A stretch of 64,000 nt of DNA. It comes from Haloferax sp046557615. GTDB taxonomy: Archaea > Halobacteriota > Halobacteria > Halobacteriales > Haloferacaceae. The stretch is taken from assembly GCF_046557615.1 (NCBI RefSeq), contig NZ_JBKIII010000003.1:186001-250000 (forward strand), in the 5' to 3' direction. Shown here in pieces: positions 7,495 to 15,378 of the stretch. Numbering within the stretch: position 1 is the stretch's first letter; each line of letters starts with the position of its first letter. Under the pieces are notes generated by a model. The model was not told the DNA's origin. It saw only the letters and a program-made list of their open reading frames with translations, and searched no databases. The position numbers and the translations under genes are program-made.

Positions 7495-8996
7495 ATAATA
7501 TTCGCGACCACCTCGGCGTCCTCGACGGGGTGGGAGACCTGATTCGAATCGACGAGCGAACGCACTGGGCAGACACCGCGTTTGCAGTTGCCGCAGAAGC
7601 AGCACGAGAGAACGGTCCAGCCGTCCTCCTCACCGACGCCGGAGGGCACGCTCGATTATTGGCTGGCGGAGTCGGCGGACCCGACCGACTCACTGTGCGC
7701 TCACGCGAACCGTGGTCACGTATCGCCGCGGCATTGGGTCTTGGCTACGACGCAGGCTACCTCGACGTTCTCGATGCGTTGGTTGCCGCCCGACGTGGTG
7801 GACCGAAACCCGAGGTCACGCCTCCTGCAGCGACGGAATCCAAGACCGACCTCCGGTCACTTGGACTCCCAGCGGTCCACGACCCTGGGGTACCAGCGAT
7901 TACCCTCGGCGTCGGTGCGTACACAACCGAGTTGAGTGAGACAGGCGGCACTGCCGACGAATCGGTCGGAGAAGACGTCACTGTTGGCTCCGTCGAATGG
8001 TTCCCTGTCCGGGGGTCGATTCAGGGGAGCAACGGGCTCAAACTTTCGGTGCCAGCGAAGGTCTCGACAGACCTCAGAGAAGGAACGACGCTTTCGCTTG
8101 CACTCGGCACGCCACCGGCGGCGTTGGTGGGTGCAATCATGCGATGGACCGGCGAGACGCAAGTCGCTGGTGCGCCGTTTATCGCGAACGCGTTCGGACC
8201 TGTTCCGGTAGCGGCGACGGGTATCGGGCCGGTCCCTGCGGAGAGCGAGGTAATCGTCGAAGCGAAAGTCACAGACAGCAGTCCCATCGACAACGAAACC
8301 CAGACCCCTGAGAAAGGCCGCGAGCCATGGGAATACGTGGTTTCGACGGCGACAATCGAGGCACGTGCGGAGCGCGTTTTGACACGCGAAGACCCCATCG
8401 TCCCGTTCTCCCCGACTGGCGCGCCGATGGCCGATGGTCGCGCCCTCCTCTCGATGGTCGAGTCCGCCCGCTTGTATGGCCGCGTGAACAACTACTGGGG
8501 CGTCTCGCCCGTCGAGTGGCTTGCGCTCCCTGCGGAGGCCGGACTCGGCATCTGTCTCGTCGCCAGCGACATCCTCTATGCAGGTTTCGAGTGGCAACTC
8601 GCCAACACCCTCTTTTCGTTCTCACGACTCTTCGACAAGGTCGTCGTCCTCGATACTGAGACACCTCCGATGGACCTCGCTCGCGCGTTCGACGACATCT
8701 GGGTGAAAGCACACCCAGCGAACGATTGGGAATTCTCTGACTCGGCGGCACCGGCGGCACGCGCACCATACTATCGGCGAGATGGGTCCACTGGTGCGAA
8801 CGTCTACGTCAACGCCGCATGGGACCCTCGGTGGGACGAAGAGTACATCGCTCCGCGAGTCACCTTCGAGACGATGTACCCCGAAGACCTTCGTACGGCC
8901 GTTCGAGAAGAGTGGGATGCGATGGGTTTCGCCCACGGGAGCGAACACGAACCACGTGGAAGGCAAGATTCTGATACAGTGGGTGACGACAAATGA
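7491..8996 (+). CDS. Divergent UbiD-family paralogue lacking the catalytic Glu motif
   Basis: A 501-residue UbiD-family protein, about the same length as its upstream partner and overlapping it by 4 nt. Family landmarks remain: the central flavin-domain stretch and GPVPAESEVIVEA (about 246-258), equivalent to PANAEIVVEG. Where the partner has DEGPFGDYFGY, this protein reads EKGREPWEYVV: the position of the essential Glu is Lys275, with one inserted residue and Glu281 at the second acidic site. It may be a structural or substrate-binding subunit of a heteromeric enzyme, as in phenylphosphate carboxylase, which uses two UbiD-like subunits. That role is inference. Confidence 0.85.
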   Translation: MNNIRDHLGVLDGVGDLIRIDERTHWADTAFAVAAEAARENGPAVLLTDAGGHARLLAGGVGGPDRLTVRSREPWSRIAAALGLGYDAGYLDVLDALVAARRGGPKPEVTPPAATESKTDLRSLGLPAVHDPGVPAITLGVGAYTTELSETGGTADESVGEDVTVGSVEWFPVRGSIQGSNGLKLSVPAKVSTDLREGTTLSLALGTPPAALVGAIMRWTGETQVAGAPFIANAFGPVPVAATGIGPVPAESEVIVEAKVTDSSPIDNETQTPEKGREPWEYVVSTATIEARAERVLTREDPIVPFSPTGAPMADGRALLSMVESARLYGRVNNYWGVSPVEWLALPAEAGLGICLVASDILYAGFEWQLANTLFSFSRLFDKVVVLDTETPPMDLARAFDDIWVKAHPANDWEFSDSAAPAARAPYYRRDGSTGANVYVNAAWDPRWDEEYIAPRVTFETMYPEDLRTAVREEWDAMGFAHGSEHEPRGRQDSDTVGDDK

Positions 8997-10003
8997 CCGA
9001 CGAGAAGACGGTCGAACGCATCGCTCACACGGCAGCCAGCCCTGAGGGCGAGAACAGCACCTACGTGTTACCGGACCGTGGACTCGTCATCGACCCCGGC
9101 CCACCGGGAGACGACTCCTGGGACGTTCTGACGACCGGTCTCTCGACCACGGGTCTCCCTGTCGAGTCGGTCGAGACGGTCGTCGTCACGCACTGGCACG
9201 CAGACCACGCCGGTTTGGCTCCGCGGCTGGTTTCGGCATCTGGTGCAGAGCTAGTTATGCACGAGAACGACGCACCGTTGGTCGCAGACTACACTACGGA
9301 ACGAACACGCCGCATCGACCGTGATGCACGTCGTCTCCGCGAGTGGGGCGTCCCCGACGATATCGTCACGGCAGTTCGAGCGGGAGATACCCCATCGCCG
9401 ATGCCAGACGAGTGCCCAGTCACAGCGCTTACCGACGGAGATTCGGTCGGCGACGTCGAAGTCGTTCACGCACCCGGACACACCGCTGGACACCTCGCCC
9501 TCGACGCCGGGGATTCCCTCTTTCTCGGTGACGCAGTCTTACCGATGTACACGCCCAACGTCGGTGGAACGGATACGCGGATGACTAACTCGCTCACGAC
9601 GTACCTCGATACACTCGACCGGTTGACCGAGCGCGTCGAACCGGGTTCGGTTTCACCGAACGCCTTCCCCGGCCACGGTTCGACCGTCGAACTCACTGCC
9701 CGCATCGACGTGATTCGTGACCACCACGCCGAACGGGTGTTGAACGTACTCGCTGAACTCCCTGGTTCAGAGAGTGACGGGCGGACTCCGTGGTCGGTCG
9801 CTCGGTCGCTCTTTGGTGAGATGCAGGGTATCCATGCCAAGATGGGAGCTGGAGAAGCGTCAGCGCATCTGGAGTTCGCCGTCGCCCGAGGACTGGCAGA
9901 ACAGGTCGGTGATGAGTCTGACCGGTACGTCCGAACTGACGTTGCGGTTCCCGATTTCAGTGACGTTCTTGTCGATTCGGAGGTACACTCACGGTACAGA
10001 TAA
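8993..10003 (+). CDS. Metallo-beta-lactamase-fold hydrolase
   Basis: A 336-residue MBL-fold enzyme. The metal-binding HWHADHAG motif lies at about residue 65, a second His in HAPGHTAGH near 160, an Asp in LFLGDAV near 178 and a late His in FPGHGS near 220. These are the ligands of the dinuclear zinc site in glyoxalase II/LACTB2-like proteins. The C-terminal 80 residues are likely a winged helix. The gene overlaps the second UbiD gene by 4 nt, so it belongs to the same operon. A thioester or lactone substrate is likely from the family, but the compound cannot be named. Confidence 0.85.
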   Translation: MTDEKTVERIAHTAASPEGENSTYVLPDRGLVIDPGPPGDDSWDVLTTGLSTTGLPVESVETVVVTHWHADHAGLAPRLVSASGAELVMHENDAPLVADYTTERTRRIDRDARRLREWGVPDDIVTAVRAGDTPSPMPDECPVTALTDGDSVGDVEVVHAPGHTAGHLALDAGDSLFLGDAVLPMYTPNVGGTDTRMTNSLTTYLDTLDRLTERVEPGSVSPNAFPGHGSTVELTARIDVIRDHHAERVLNVLAELPGSESDGRTPWSVARSLFGEMQGIHAKMGAGEASAHLEFAVARGLAEQVGDESDRYVRTDVAVPDFSDVLVDSEVHSRYR

Positions 10004-10028
10004 GGTACTTGACTTACGAAGGGAATGT

Positions 10029-11183
10029 ATGTCGCTACTTGACCGTGCTCTCTCCGAGGAGCACTACGACGTTCTGGACCGTGCGGAATCCTTTGCGACT
10101 GAATCACTTGCCCCGCGTGCGGAAGAAATAGAACGAACACGAGAGTTCCCACGCGATGTCATCGAGCGTGCTGGCGACGCTGGTCTGTTAGGAATTCTCA
10201 TTCCCGAAGAGTACGGCGGACTCGGCGGCGACTTCCTCTCGTACTGTCTCGCAATCGAGCGAATCGCAGCGGAGAGTGGCGCGGTCGCAGAGACGATTCA
10301 AGGCCACACCTTCGCGATGCTTCCCGTGTTGAACTTCGGCACCGACGAACAACGCGAGCGTCTCCTCCCCGATATGGTCGCGGGCGACGCGGTTGGTTCG
10401 ATGCTGTTGACCGAACCCGGTGCCGGTTCCTCTCCGACCGAACTCCAGACCGTCGCCGAGGCAACCGATGACGGCTATCGAATCTCTGGGGAGAAGTCGT
10501 TCGGGACGAACGCTGGTGTCGCCGACGTTCACCTCGTCGTCGCACGAAGAACTCCCCAACCGGAGGACTCACACGGCGTGAGCGTCTTCCTCGTTCCAAG
10601 TCCGGACGACGCCGACGGCTTCACGTTCGAACGCGGCGAGTATCTCGGGATGCACGGCCACATCACGGGTGATTCGACGTTCGACGACGTCGAGGTCGAT
10701 GCAGACGCACTCCTTGGTTCGATTGGTCAGGGATTCCGTATTGCGATGGGTACTATCGATATGGCTCGGACGGGATTAGGAGCCATTGGATGTGGCATCG
10801 GCCGGGCCGCCTTCGACCACGCTGTGGACTACGCTGGCGACCGCGAACAAGGCGGAAAGGCAGTCGGGGAGTATCAGGCAGTACAAGTCCTCATCGCCGA
10901 CATGGATTCTCGACTGGAGTCTGCCCGAAGTCTCGTCTACGATTCAGCCGTCCGAATTGCTGATGGAGAGAGCGATACACGTGTCTCTTCGCGCGCGAAG
11001 TTCACTGCGAGCGACGCCGCAGAGTTCTGTGCGCGCAATGCCATGCAAGTCTACGGAGGAAAGGGCTACCGGACGGACTACCCACTCGAACGATACTACC
11101 GCGACGCTCGTATCCTCTCTATCATTGGCGGCACTTCAGAGATTCAGAAGACGACTGTGGCGAGCAAGGCACTGGGGCTCTGA
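10029..11183 (+). CDS. Acyl-CoA dehydrogenase family protein without the usual catalytic Glu
   Basis: A 384-residue FAD flavoprotein of the acyl-CoA dehydrogenase family. The ATG at 10029 is chosen because the residues after it match the family N-terminus and the longer frame upstream is antisense noise. Family marks include EEYGGLGGDF (60-69), LTEPGAGSS (127-135), VREQ/DREQGGKAVGEYQ (271-283) and the C-terminal IIGGTSEIQK. The loop that carries the base in short/medium-chain enzymes (YEGT) reads IGGT with Gly367. The helix-G site used by isovaleryl-CoA dehydrogenase is Ala246. It lies 25 nt after the MBL gene and should act on the CoA thioester made or used by the UbiD pair. Confidence 0.9.
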   Translation: MSLLDRALSEEHYDVLDRAESFATESLAPRAEEIERTREFPRDVIERAGDAGLLGILIPEEYGGLGGDFLSYCLAIERIAAESGAVAETIQGHTFAMLPVLNFGTDEQRERLLPDMVAGDAVGSMLLTEPGAGSSPTELQTVAEATDDGYRISGEKSFGTNAGVADVHLVVARRTPQPEDSHGVSVFLVPSPDDADGFTFERGEYLGMHGHITGDSTFDDVEVDADALLGSIGQGFRIAMGTIDMARTGLGAIGCGIGRAAFDHAVDYAGDREQGGKAVGEYQAVQVLIADMDSRLESARSLVYDSAVRIADGESDTRVSSRAKFTASDAAEFCARNAMQVYGGKGYRTDYPLERYYRDARILSIIGGTSEIQKTTVASKALGL

Positions 11184-11192
11184 ACGTCACCC

Positions 11193-11624
11193 ATGCCCCG
11201 AAATTACGACCGAATCGCGCTCACCGAGGAGGAACAGGCAGTCCTCTTCGAAGAGGCCGACGTCGCCCGTGTCGCCACCGTTGGACCTGATGGCCTCCCA
11301 CACGTCGTTCCGGTCGCATTCGCTATCGTCGATGGAAAACTCTGTTTCGAGACCGATGCGGACTCGGTCAAGGTCTCGAACATCAAGGCGACGGGTGTCG
11401 CGGCAGCAATCGTCGACGCCGGGGAAGACGAGTACGCAGAGCATCGCGGAGTGCAATGGCGCGGCGACGCACGTGTCGTCACTGACTCCGAGTTCGTGAA
11501 AGACATCGAGCGTGCGCTGTTTGGAACGGTCAAATCGATTCCCGACGCGAGCGGCCACGAACGTGTCAAGGTCGAACTGACTCCCGAGAAAACTGTCTCG
11601 TGGGACTTCCGGAAACTCGGCTAG
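11193..11624 (+). CDS. PPOX-class flavin- or F420-binding oxidoreductase-like protein
   Basis: A 143-residue split-barrel protein of the pyridoxamine-5'-phosphate-oxidase-like class. The pattern VARVATVGPDGLPHVVPVAF (residues 24-43) followed by FETDADSVKVSNI is typical of small FMN/F420 split-barrel proteins. It starts 9 nt after the acyl-CoA dehydrogenase stop and is the last gene of the UbiD operon. It could recycle or use the flavin/F420 reductant, or have no link to the pathway. It converges on the PaaD zinc-ribbon gene, with only 49 nt between stops. Confidence 0.8.
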   Translation: MPRNYDRIALTEEEQAVLFEEADVARVATVGPDGLPHVVPVAFAIVDGKLCFETDADSVKVSNIKATGVAAAIVDAGEDEYAEHRGVQWRGDARVVTDSEFVKDIERALFGTVKSIPDASGHERVKVELTPEKTVSWDFRKLG

Positions 11625-11673
11625 AAAAGACGACCGGCAGGCAGCGTGTATCTTGTTTTGTTTCGGCTCAGGC

Positions 11674-11940
11674 TCAGCGCGTCCCGTCGCGCTCGCGACC
11701 CGTCGAAGGCGTCGCACCGTCGTATTTGATGCGCTCGAAGACGGTGTGACACCCGTTGCAGTAGTATTGGCTCTTCGAGACTTCGCCGCCGAATCTCGAT
11801 TCACGCTCGTTGTCCGCCGAGCCACAGAATGGGCAGACGATTTCGGGTGAGTCGCTGTCTCCGTCTTCGTCGTTCATCGTGTTGCTCTCGTGGTCGCGTC
11901 CGGGGTTAACCTTGTTGGGGAATGAGTCGGTCGAACTCAT
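11674..11940 (-). CDS. Detached PaaD zinc-ribbon domain
   Basis: An 88-residue protein whose middle, CPFCGSADNERESRFGG then YYCNGCHTVFERIK, has the spacing of the C-terminal zinc ribbon of bacterial PaaD (CxxC, an ExxS-x-FG, then YxCxxC). The start overlaps the paaC stop by 4 nt (ATGA). The N-terminal DUF59 part of PaaD is encoded separately at 12913-13287, so here the two halves of PaaD are two genes separated by paaB and paaC. It is needed, by analogy, for maturation of the phenylacetyl-CoA epoxidase. Confidence 0.8.
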   Translation of the reverse strand: MSSTDSFPNKVNPGRDHESNTMNDEDGDSDSPEIVCPFCGSADNERESRFGGEVSKSQYYCNGCHTVFERIKYDGATPSTGRERDGTR

Positions 11941-12716
11941 TTGATGACGTACTCGCGGTTGGTGACACCCTGGAGCTGGTCTACGACACTGGAGTCGACG
12001 TGACCGTCGCCGCTACGACGTCGCGTCTCGTCCCACGATGCTGGGTCCGGGACGTCGTCTTCGAGCGAGGGAACCGTCACGTCAGACCCTGCGAACAGGT
12101 CCTCGTAGTGTTCGCGGAACGCACCACGAATCTCAGCGATTGGGCGGTCGGTGAAGCCAGCGTCGATGAGTGGGTCTTCGCTTTCGTCGTAGGTTGCTGG
12201 TCCGATGAACGCGAGTGCGCCCGGGAAGTACTGTTCGAGTGCGGCCTCGACTGCTTTCGGCTGGGTGTCGGCGAGCGTTTCGAGGCGAGCGTCGTGGTGT
12301 TCCAGGTGGAAGTACTCGTCTTCGCCCATCTTCTGAACCATCCCTTTGAAGTCGTCGTGCTGGATGGCATCGAGGAGTAACCACGCGGCGCGGTCGATGA
12401 GCGCGACCTGGACCATGAAGGTCGGCCACGCTTCGGCTTCTTCGTCGAGTGGTTGGGCGTTCGCGTACTCTTCTGGACTGCGGTCGGTCTCGAGCCAGTC
12501 TCGGTCGACGCCCTGTTTTTCGAGCAGGCGGAACAACTGGCGCACCTGTCCGATTTCGTCTTGGCCGTTGGACGCCCCCGAGATGTCGTCTTCGAGGTTC
12601 GGGCCCTTCAGCATCCACTCGCCGTATCGCTGGCCGAGCAGAAGTTTCGTGTCGGCGATGGCTTGGACGTAGTCGCGTGCGACGTCCGGCCAGCCAGCCT
12701 CTTGGTCTCCGCTCAT
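11937..12716 (-). CDS. paaC: Phenylacetyl-CoA epoxidase structural subunit PaaC
   Basis: A 259-residue ferritin-like helical protein with GQRYGEWMLKGPNLEDDI (about 34-51), QDEIGQVRQLF and EDEYFHLEHHDARLE, matching PaaC, the structural partner of the catalytic PaaA. A longer in-frame extension exists upstream but is antisense to the paaB coding sequence. The ATG at 12716 overlaps the paaB stop by 4 nt and gives the normal PaaC N-terminus. In bacteria PaaA-PaaC form the core that binds phenylacetyl-CoA, with PaaB as bridge and PaaE as reductase. Confidence 0.9.
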   Translation of the reverse strand: MSGDQEAGWPDVARDYVQAIADTKLLLGQRYGEWMLKGPNLEDDISGASNGQDEIGQVRQLFRLLEKQGVDRDWLETDRSPEEYANAQPLDEEAEAWPTFMVQVALIDRAAWLLLDAIQHDDFKGMVQKMGEDEYFHLEHHDARLETLADTQPKAVEAALEQYFPGALAFIGPATYDESEDPLIDAGFTDRPIAEIRGAFREHYEDLFAGSDVTVPSLEDDVPDPASWDETRRRSGDGHVDSSVVDQLQGVTNREYVIK

Positions 12717-12916
12717 GCTACTCTCCCGCTCGAGATTGGTTCTTCGTCGACTTCGAGCAGATTGTCTTCGCGTACGACGCCCATGAAATCCCACGCCTCT
12801 TCGTCGTAGGTACGATGGGCGTAGATGCGGGCGAGACGGTCTGAATCTGCTTGTACTGTTCCTGCGTGAATCATGTCGTCTCCTGGTCTGTTTCGGGTGA
12901 ATACGTGGTACTTCAT
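12713..12916 (-). CDS. paaB: Phenylacetyl-CoA epoxidase subunit PaaB
   Basis: A 67-residue protein beginning MKYHVFTRNRPGDDMIHAG, matching the start of PaaB, which links PaaAC units in the epoxidase. It is shorter than the usual 90-95 residues of the bacterial form but keeps the core through EEAWDFMGVVREDNL. Start and stop both sit in ATGA overlaps with paaD upstream and paaC downstream. The gene lies inside a longer frame whose N-terminal part is antisense noise, so the short form is the credible one. Confidence 0.85.
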   Translation of the reverse strand: MKYHVFTRNRPGDDMIHAGTVQADSDRLARIYAHRTYDEEAWDFMGVVREDNLLEVDEEPISSGRVA

Positions 12917-13287
12917 AGTCCGATACCTGCTTCTCGAAGTTCTTCGCGTGCGCGGTCGGTGAGCATGTCTTTCGACCAGACGGGGTCCCACGTCACCTCG
13001 ATAGTGACGTCGGTGACTCCGCGAACCGTCCGAAGGACTGCACGGACGTCGTCTTGAATCATGTCGTAGGCTGGACAGCCCATACATGGGTACGTCATCG
13101 TGACGGTGATGTCGCCACCATCGGCTTCGATGTCGTAAATCATCGCCATATCGACGAGACTGACGGGGATGTGCGGGTCCGGAACCTCATCGACGGTCGC
13201 CCACAGTTCTTGTTCGAATTCGTCGGCGTCGTCTCCCGGTCCAATTGCGAATCCGGTCGTGCCGACATCTGCGGTGTGTGCGCTCAT
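12913..13287 (-). CDS. paaD: PaaD DUF59 (MIP18-like) domain protein
   Basis: A 124-residue iron-sulfur-assembly-type (DUF59/MIP18) protein. The motifs DPHIPVSLVDMAMIYD (about 37-52) and YPCMGCPAYDMI (about 66-77) are typical of the N-terminal domain of PaaD. The C-terminal zinc ribbon found in bacterial PaaD is absent here and encoded by the last gene of the operon. PaaD is required for making an active epoxidase in bacteria, probably through Fe-S maturation of the reductase. It starts 1 nt after the paaA stop and overlaps paaB by 4 nt. Confidence 0.88.
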   Translation of the reverse strand: MSAHTADVGTTGFAIGPGDDADEFEQELWATVDEVPDPHIPVSLVDMAMIYDIEADGGDITVTMTYPCMGCPAYDMIQDDVRAVLRTVRGVTDVTIEVTWDPVWSKDMLTDRAREELREAGIGL

Positions 13288-13288
13288 G

Positions 13289-14209
13289 TTAGACTTCGAC
13301 CTCTAATTTCCCGGACTGGAGCAGGTTGACGTACTTTTCGTTCGCGGGGCCGCGCGAGCGCCAGCGGTCGAGTACGTCGTCCCAGCTGATTGGTTCGTCG
13401 AAGTGCCATTCTTTGTTCTCTGCGTCGAAGGCGACGGGCATGTCGTATTCGAGGACGTACTCGTCTGCTTCTTCGTCGTAGTGTGCAGGCACATCGACAC
13501 CAAGTTCCTCGGCGAGCGGGACAGTGTGGCTCATCCACTCTTGACGGAGTTCGTCGTTGGTCTTCCCCTTGATGCGGTAGTCGAGTTGCGCCGTGTTGTG
13601 TTTCTTCTCGTCAGACATTCCGAACCATTCGATTCCCATCGGGAACATCCAATCGACGGCGTCCTGCACTCGCTGTTTCGTCTTGTCGGACTTATTGGAC
13701 AGTCGGCGCATCCACGTCTCACCGTGACGAAGGTGGAACTGTTCTTCCTTGCCGACTTTGCGAAGCGCACGTTTCCACGGTGCGTACGAGGTGTTCGCTT
13801 CGATGTCGCTCAGGAGTACCATTCCCGCACGGTCGAACAGGCCGTGTGCACACACGAGTTCGGCGAACGTTTCGAGGTGCTGGTCGAACCCGTACGTGTT
13901 TCTGAACTCGTGGGGTTCGCGCTCGTAGATGAGTTCTTGGCGGTCCTCACCGAGGTCTTCGAGCAGTCGGTAGGCGATGTGTCCGTGGCCGAGTTCGTCC
14001 TGAATGACACTGATACAGGATGCACGAGCGTCGAGCGTCGGTGCGTTCATCGACATCTCGTAGTACGCGGGGGCGCTCATGAGTTCCGTGTCGGCAGAGA
14101 CTTTGAGTGTCGCTTTGAGTGCTTTCTTGTATCCCTCGGTCATCTCGGACTCGTCTTCGATCATGCGACCGTTCTGTAGCTGGTTTTTAAATTGTTTTTC
14201 CGTTGGCAT
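13289..14209 (-). CDS. paaA: Phenylacetyl-CoA epoxidase catalytic subunit PaaA
   Basis: A 306-residue diiron oxygenase subunit that converts phenylacetyl-CoA to the ring 1,2-epoxide. The sequence ADTELMSAPAYYEMSMNAPT is followed by the diiron motifs QDELGHGH (about 91-98) and KEEQFHLRHGE (about 176-186), each an ExxH pair. I choose the ATG at 14209 (MPTEKQFKNQ) over two codon choices further upstream because it matches the family N-terminus. The A/T-rich TTAATTAAT at about 14249-14258 is a possible promoter element. First gene of the operon paaA-paaD-paaB-paaC-zinc ribbon; divergent from the GNAT/ferredoxin pair. Confidence 0.93.
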   Translation of the reverse strand: MPTEKQFKNQLQNGRMIEDESEMTEGYKKALKATLKVSADTELMSAPAYYEMSMNAPTLDARASCISVIQDELGHGHIAYRLLEDLGEDRQELIYEREPHEFRNTYGFDQHLETFAELVCAHGLFDRAGMVLLSDIEANTSYAPWKRALRKVGKEEQFHLRHGETWMRRLSNKSDKTKQRVQDAVDWMFPMGIEWFGMSDEKKHNTAQLDYRIKGKTNDELRQEWMSHTVPLAEELGVDVPAHYDEEADEYVLEYDMPVAFDAENKEWHFDEPISWDDVLDRWRSRGPANEKYVNLLQSGKLEVEV

Positions 14210-14377
14210 GGCTTGTCTAAGGGCTGCTGTTTGGTTGTTGGAGCGTGAGTTAATTAATGTTTCTCTCATTCTCACACGTTACGTAGGTGTCAATTGTAGG
14301 TGACAGTTCGGGGATAAGATAATCGGAGGCTCAATTTGATACGAATATTTTAGGCAGATGGGTATAGTACACATAGT

Positions 14378-14863
14378 ATGGGAATTCGGACACGACACGC
14401 TAATGAAGCCGATGGAGACGAAATCCTAGAACTGTGGCACGGATTCACGAGCCATCTATCGAGCTTCGACGACCGATACGGACACAGCGACCAAGCCGAC
14501 GAACGCTGGCTTCGATACTTCGAGAATCAGCTCGTTGACTCGAAGTACGGGACTGTCATCTTAGCCGAGAACGACGAAGACGACGCCCCGATTGGGGTCC
14601 TCGAAGCCCGTGTGATGGGCGATCACCCAATCTTCCGACTGGAGAATCACGGATACGTTCACGGCCTCTTCGTGCGCGAAGAGTACCGTGGGGAGGGCGT
14701 TGCTGGGGAGTTACTCGATGCGGCCGCCGAGTGGTTCAAACAAGGCCCACGCGCGGTCAATTATTACCGAATCGATGTTCTGGCTGGCGACGAGGCCGCC
14801 GCGAAGATGCTTGAGTCGCACGGGCTGGACCCCGTCGAACTCGTCTACGAAGAACGCCTCTAA
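14378..14863 (+). CDS. GNAT-family N-acetyltransferase
   Basis: A 161-residue acetyltransferase with the acetyl-CoA pyrophosphate-binding motif in VREEYRGEGVAGELL (about 104-118), the R-x-x-G-x-A pattern of the family. The TATTTTA stretch about 27 nt upstream of the ATG suggests a leaderless transcript. It is followed after one base by the ferredoxin gene, so the two are cotranscribed and divergent from the paa operon. Its substrate is unknown. It might acetylate a CoA ligase or another Paa protein, but nothing in the sequence shows this. Confidence 0.85.
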   Translation: MGIRTRHANEADGDEILELWHGFTSHLSSFDDRYGHSDQADERWLRYFENQLVDSKYGTVILAENDEDDAPIGVLEARVMGDHPIFRLENHGYVHGLFVREEYRGEGVAGELLDAAAEWFKQGPRAVNYYRIDVLAGDEAAAKMLESHGLDPVELVYEERL

Positions 14864-14864
14864 C

Positions 14865-15149
14865 ATGGTCGAATACTACGAAGTCGAGTTTGTCGACGAG
14901 GGTCGTACCATCCAGGTCCCCGACGACAGGCCAATCTTGGAGGTTGCCGAAGAGGTTGGCGTGGACCTCGCGTACCAATGTCGGATGGGAGTCTGTGGCG
15001 TCTGCTCGGCGCTACAGGTTGTCGAAGGCGAAGTGGATCAGGTCGAAGCGATGTTCCTCTCGGAGTCAGAAAAAGAGGAGGGCTACGTCCTCACGTGCGT
15101 CGCAAAGGCGCGCTCGGACCTCAAACTCCGTTCGAACTGTGGTCCCTAA
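14865..15149 (+). CDS. [2Fe-2S] ferredoxin, PaaE-like electron donor
   Basis: A 94-residue plant-type ferredoxin with the cluster ligands Cys39, Cys44, Cys47 (CRMGVCGVC) and Cys78 (VLTC). Bacterial PaaE is a flavoreductase with a C-terminal ferredoxin domain. Here only the ferredoxin domain is present, so a separate reductase must feed it. Its position next to the divergent epoxidase operon suggests it passes electrons to the PaaA diiron centre. The ATG at 14865 follows the GNAT stop by one base. Confidence 0.88.
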   Translation: MVEYYEVEFVDEGRTIQVPDDRPILEVAEEVGVDLAYQCRMGVCGVCSALQVVEGEVDQVEAMFLSESEKEEGYVLTCVAKARSDLKLRSNCGP

Positions 15150-15232
15150 TCTCACTGCGTAACTTCTTTTCACGGTCGCCTTTTTCGCGTCGTTCGTCGA
15201 AGAGTGCTGATTCCACTTCTGTTACAATTTGT

Positions 15233-15250
15233 GTATACGCTTTTGTATAC
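15233..15250. promoter_or_regulatory. GTATAC pair, 12-bp spacing (site 1)
   Basis: Perfect GTATAC at 15233-15238 and 15245-15250, exactly 12 bp apart, 84 bp after the ferredoxin stop. It matches the second pair at 15379 in spacing and flanking T/A bases, and the pair at 5339 in design. Confidence 0.4.
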
Positions 15251-15302
15251 AATTTCTCATGGTTTTTACTCGTAATTGGGTCAATATGGGTCACCAGTGC
15301 CC

Positions 15303-15324
15303 ATTACAATTCTAGAGTTGTAAT
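15303..15324. promoter_or_regulatory. 22-bp near-perfect palindrome between the GTATAC pairs
   Basis: ATTACAA and TTGTAAT arms flank a TCTAGA core, so 10 of 11 base pairs are symmetric (one T/G mismatch). It is typical in size for a dimeric repressor operator and lies about 150 bp upstream of the enoyl-CoA hydratase start. Confidence 0.45.
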
Positions 15325-15378
15325 TTGCAGGCCGAGTTCTGCCAGCAGTCCACACAACTGTTCGCACTCATCGTCATT

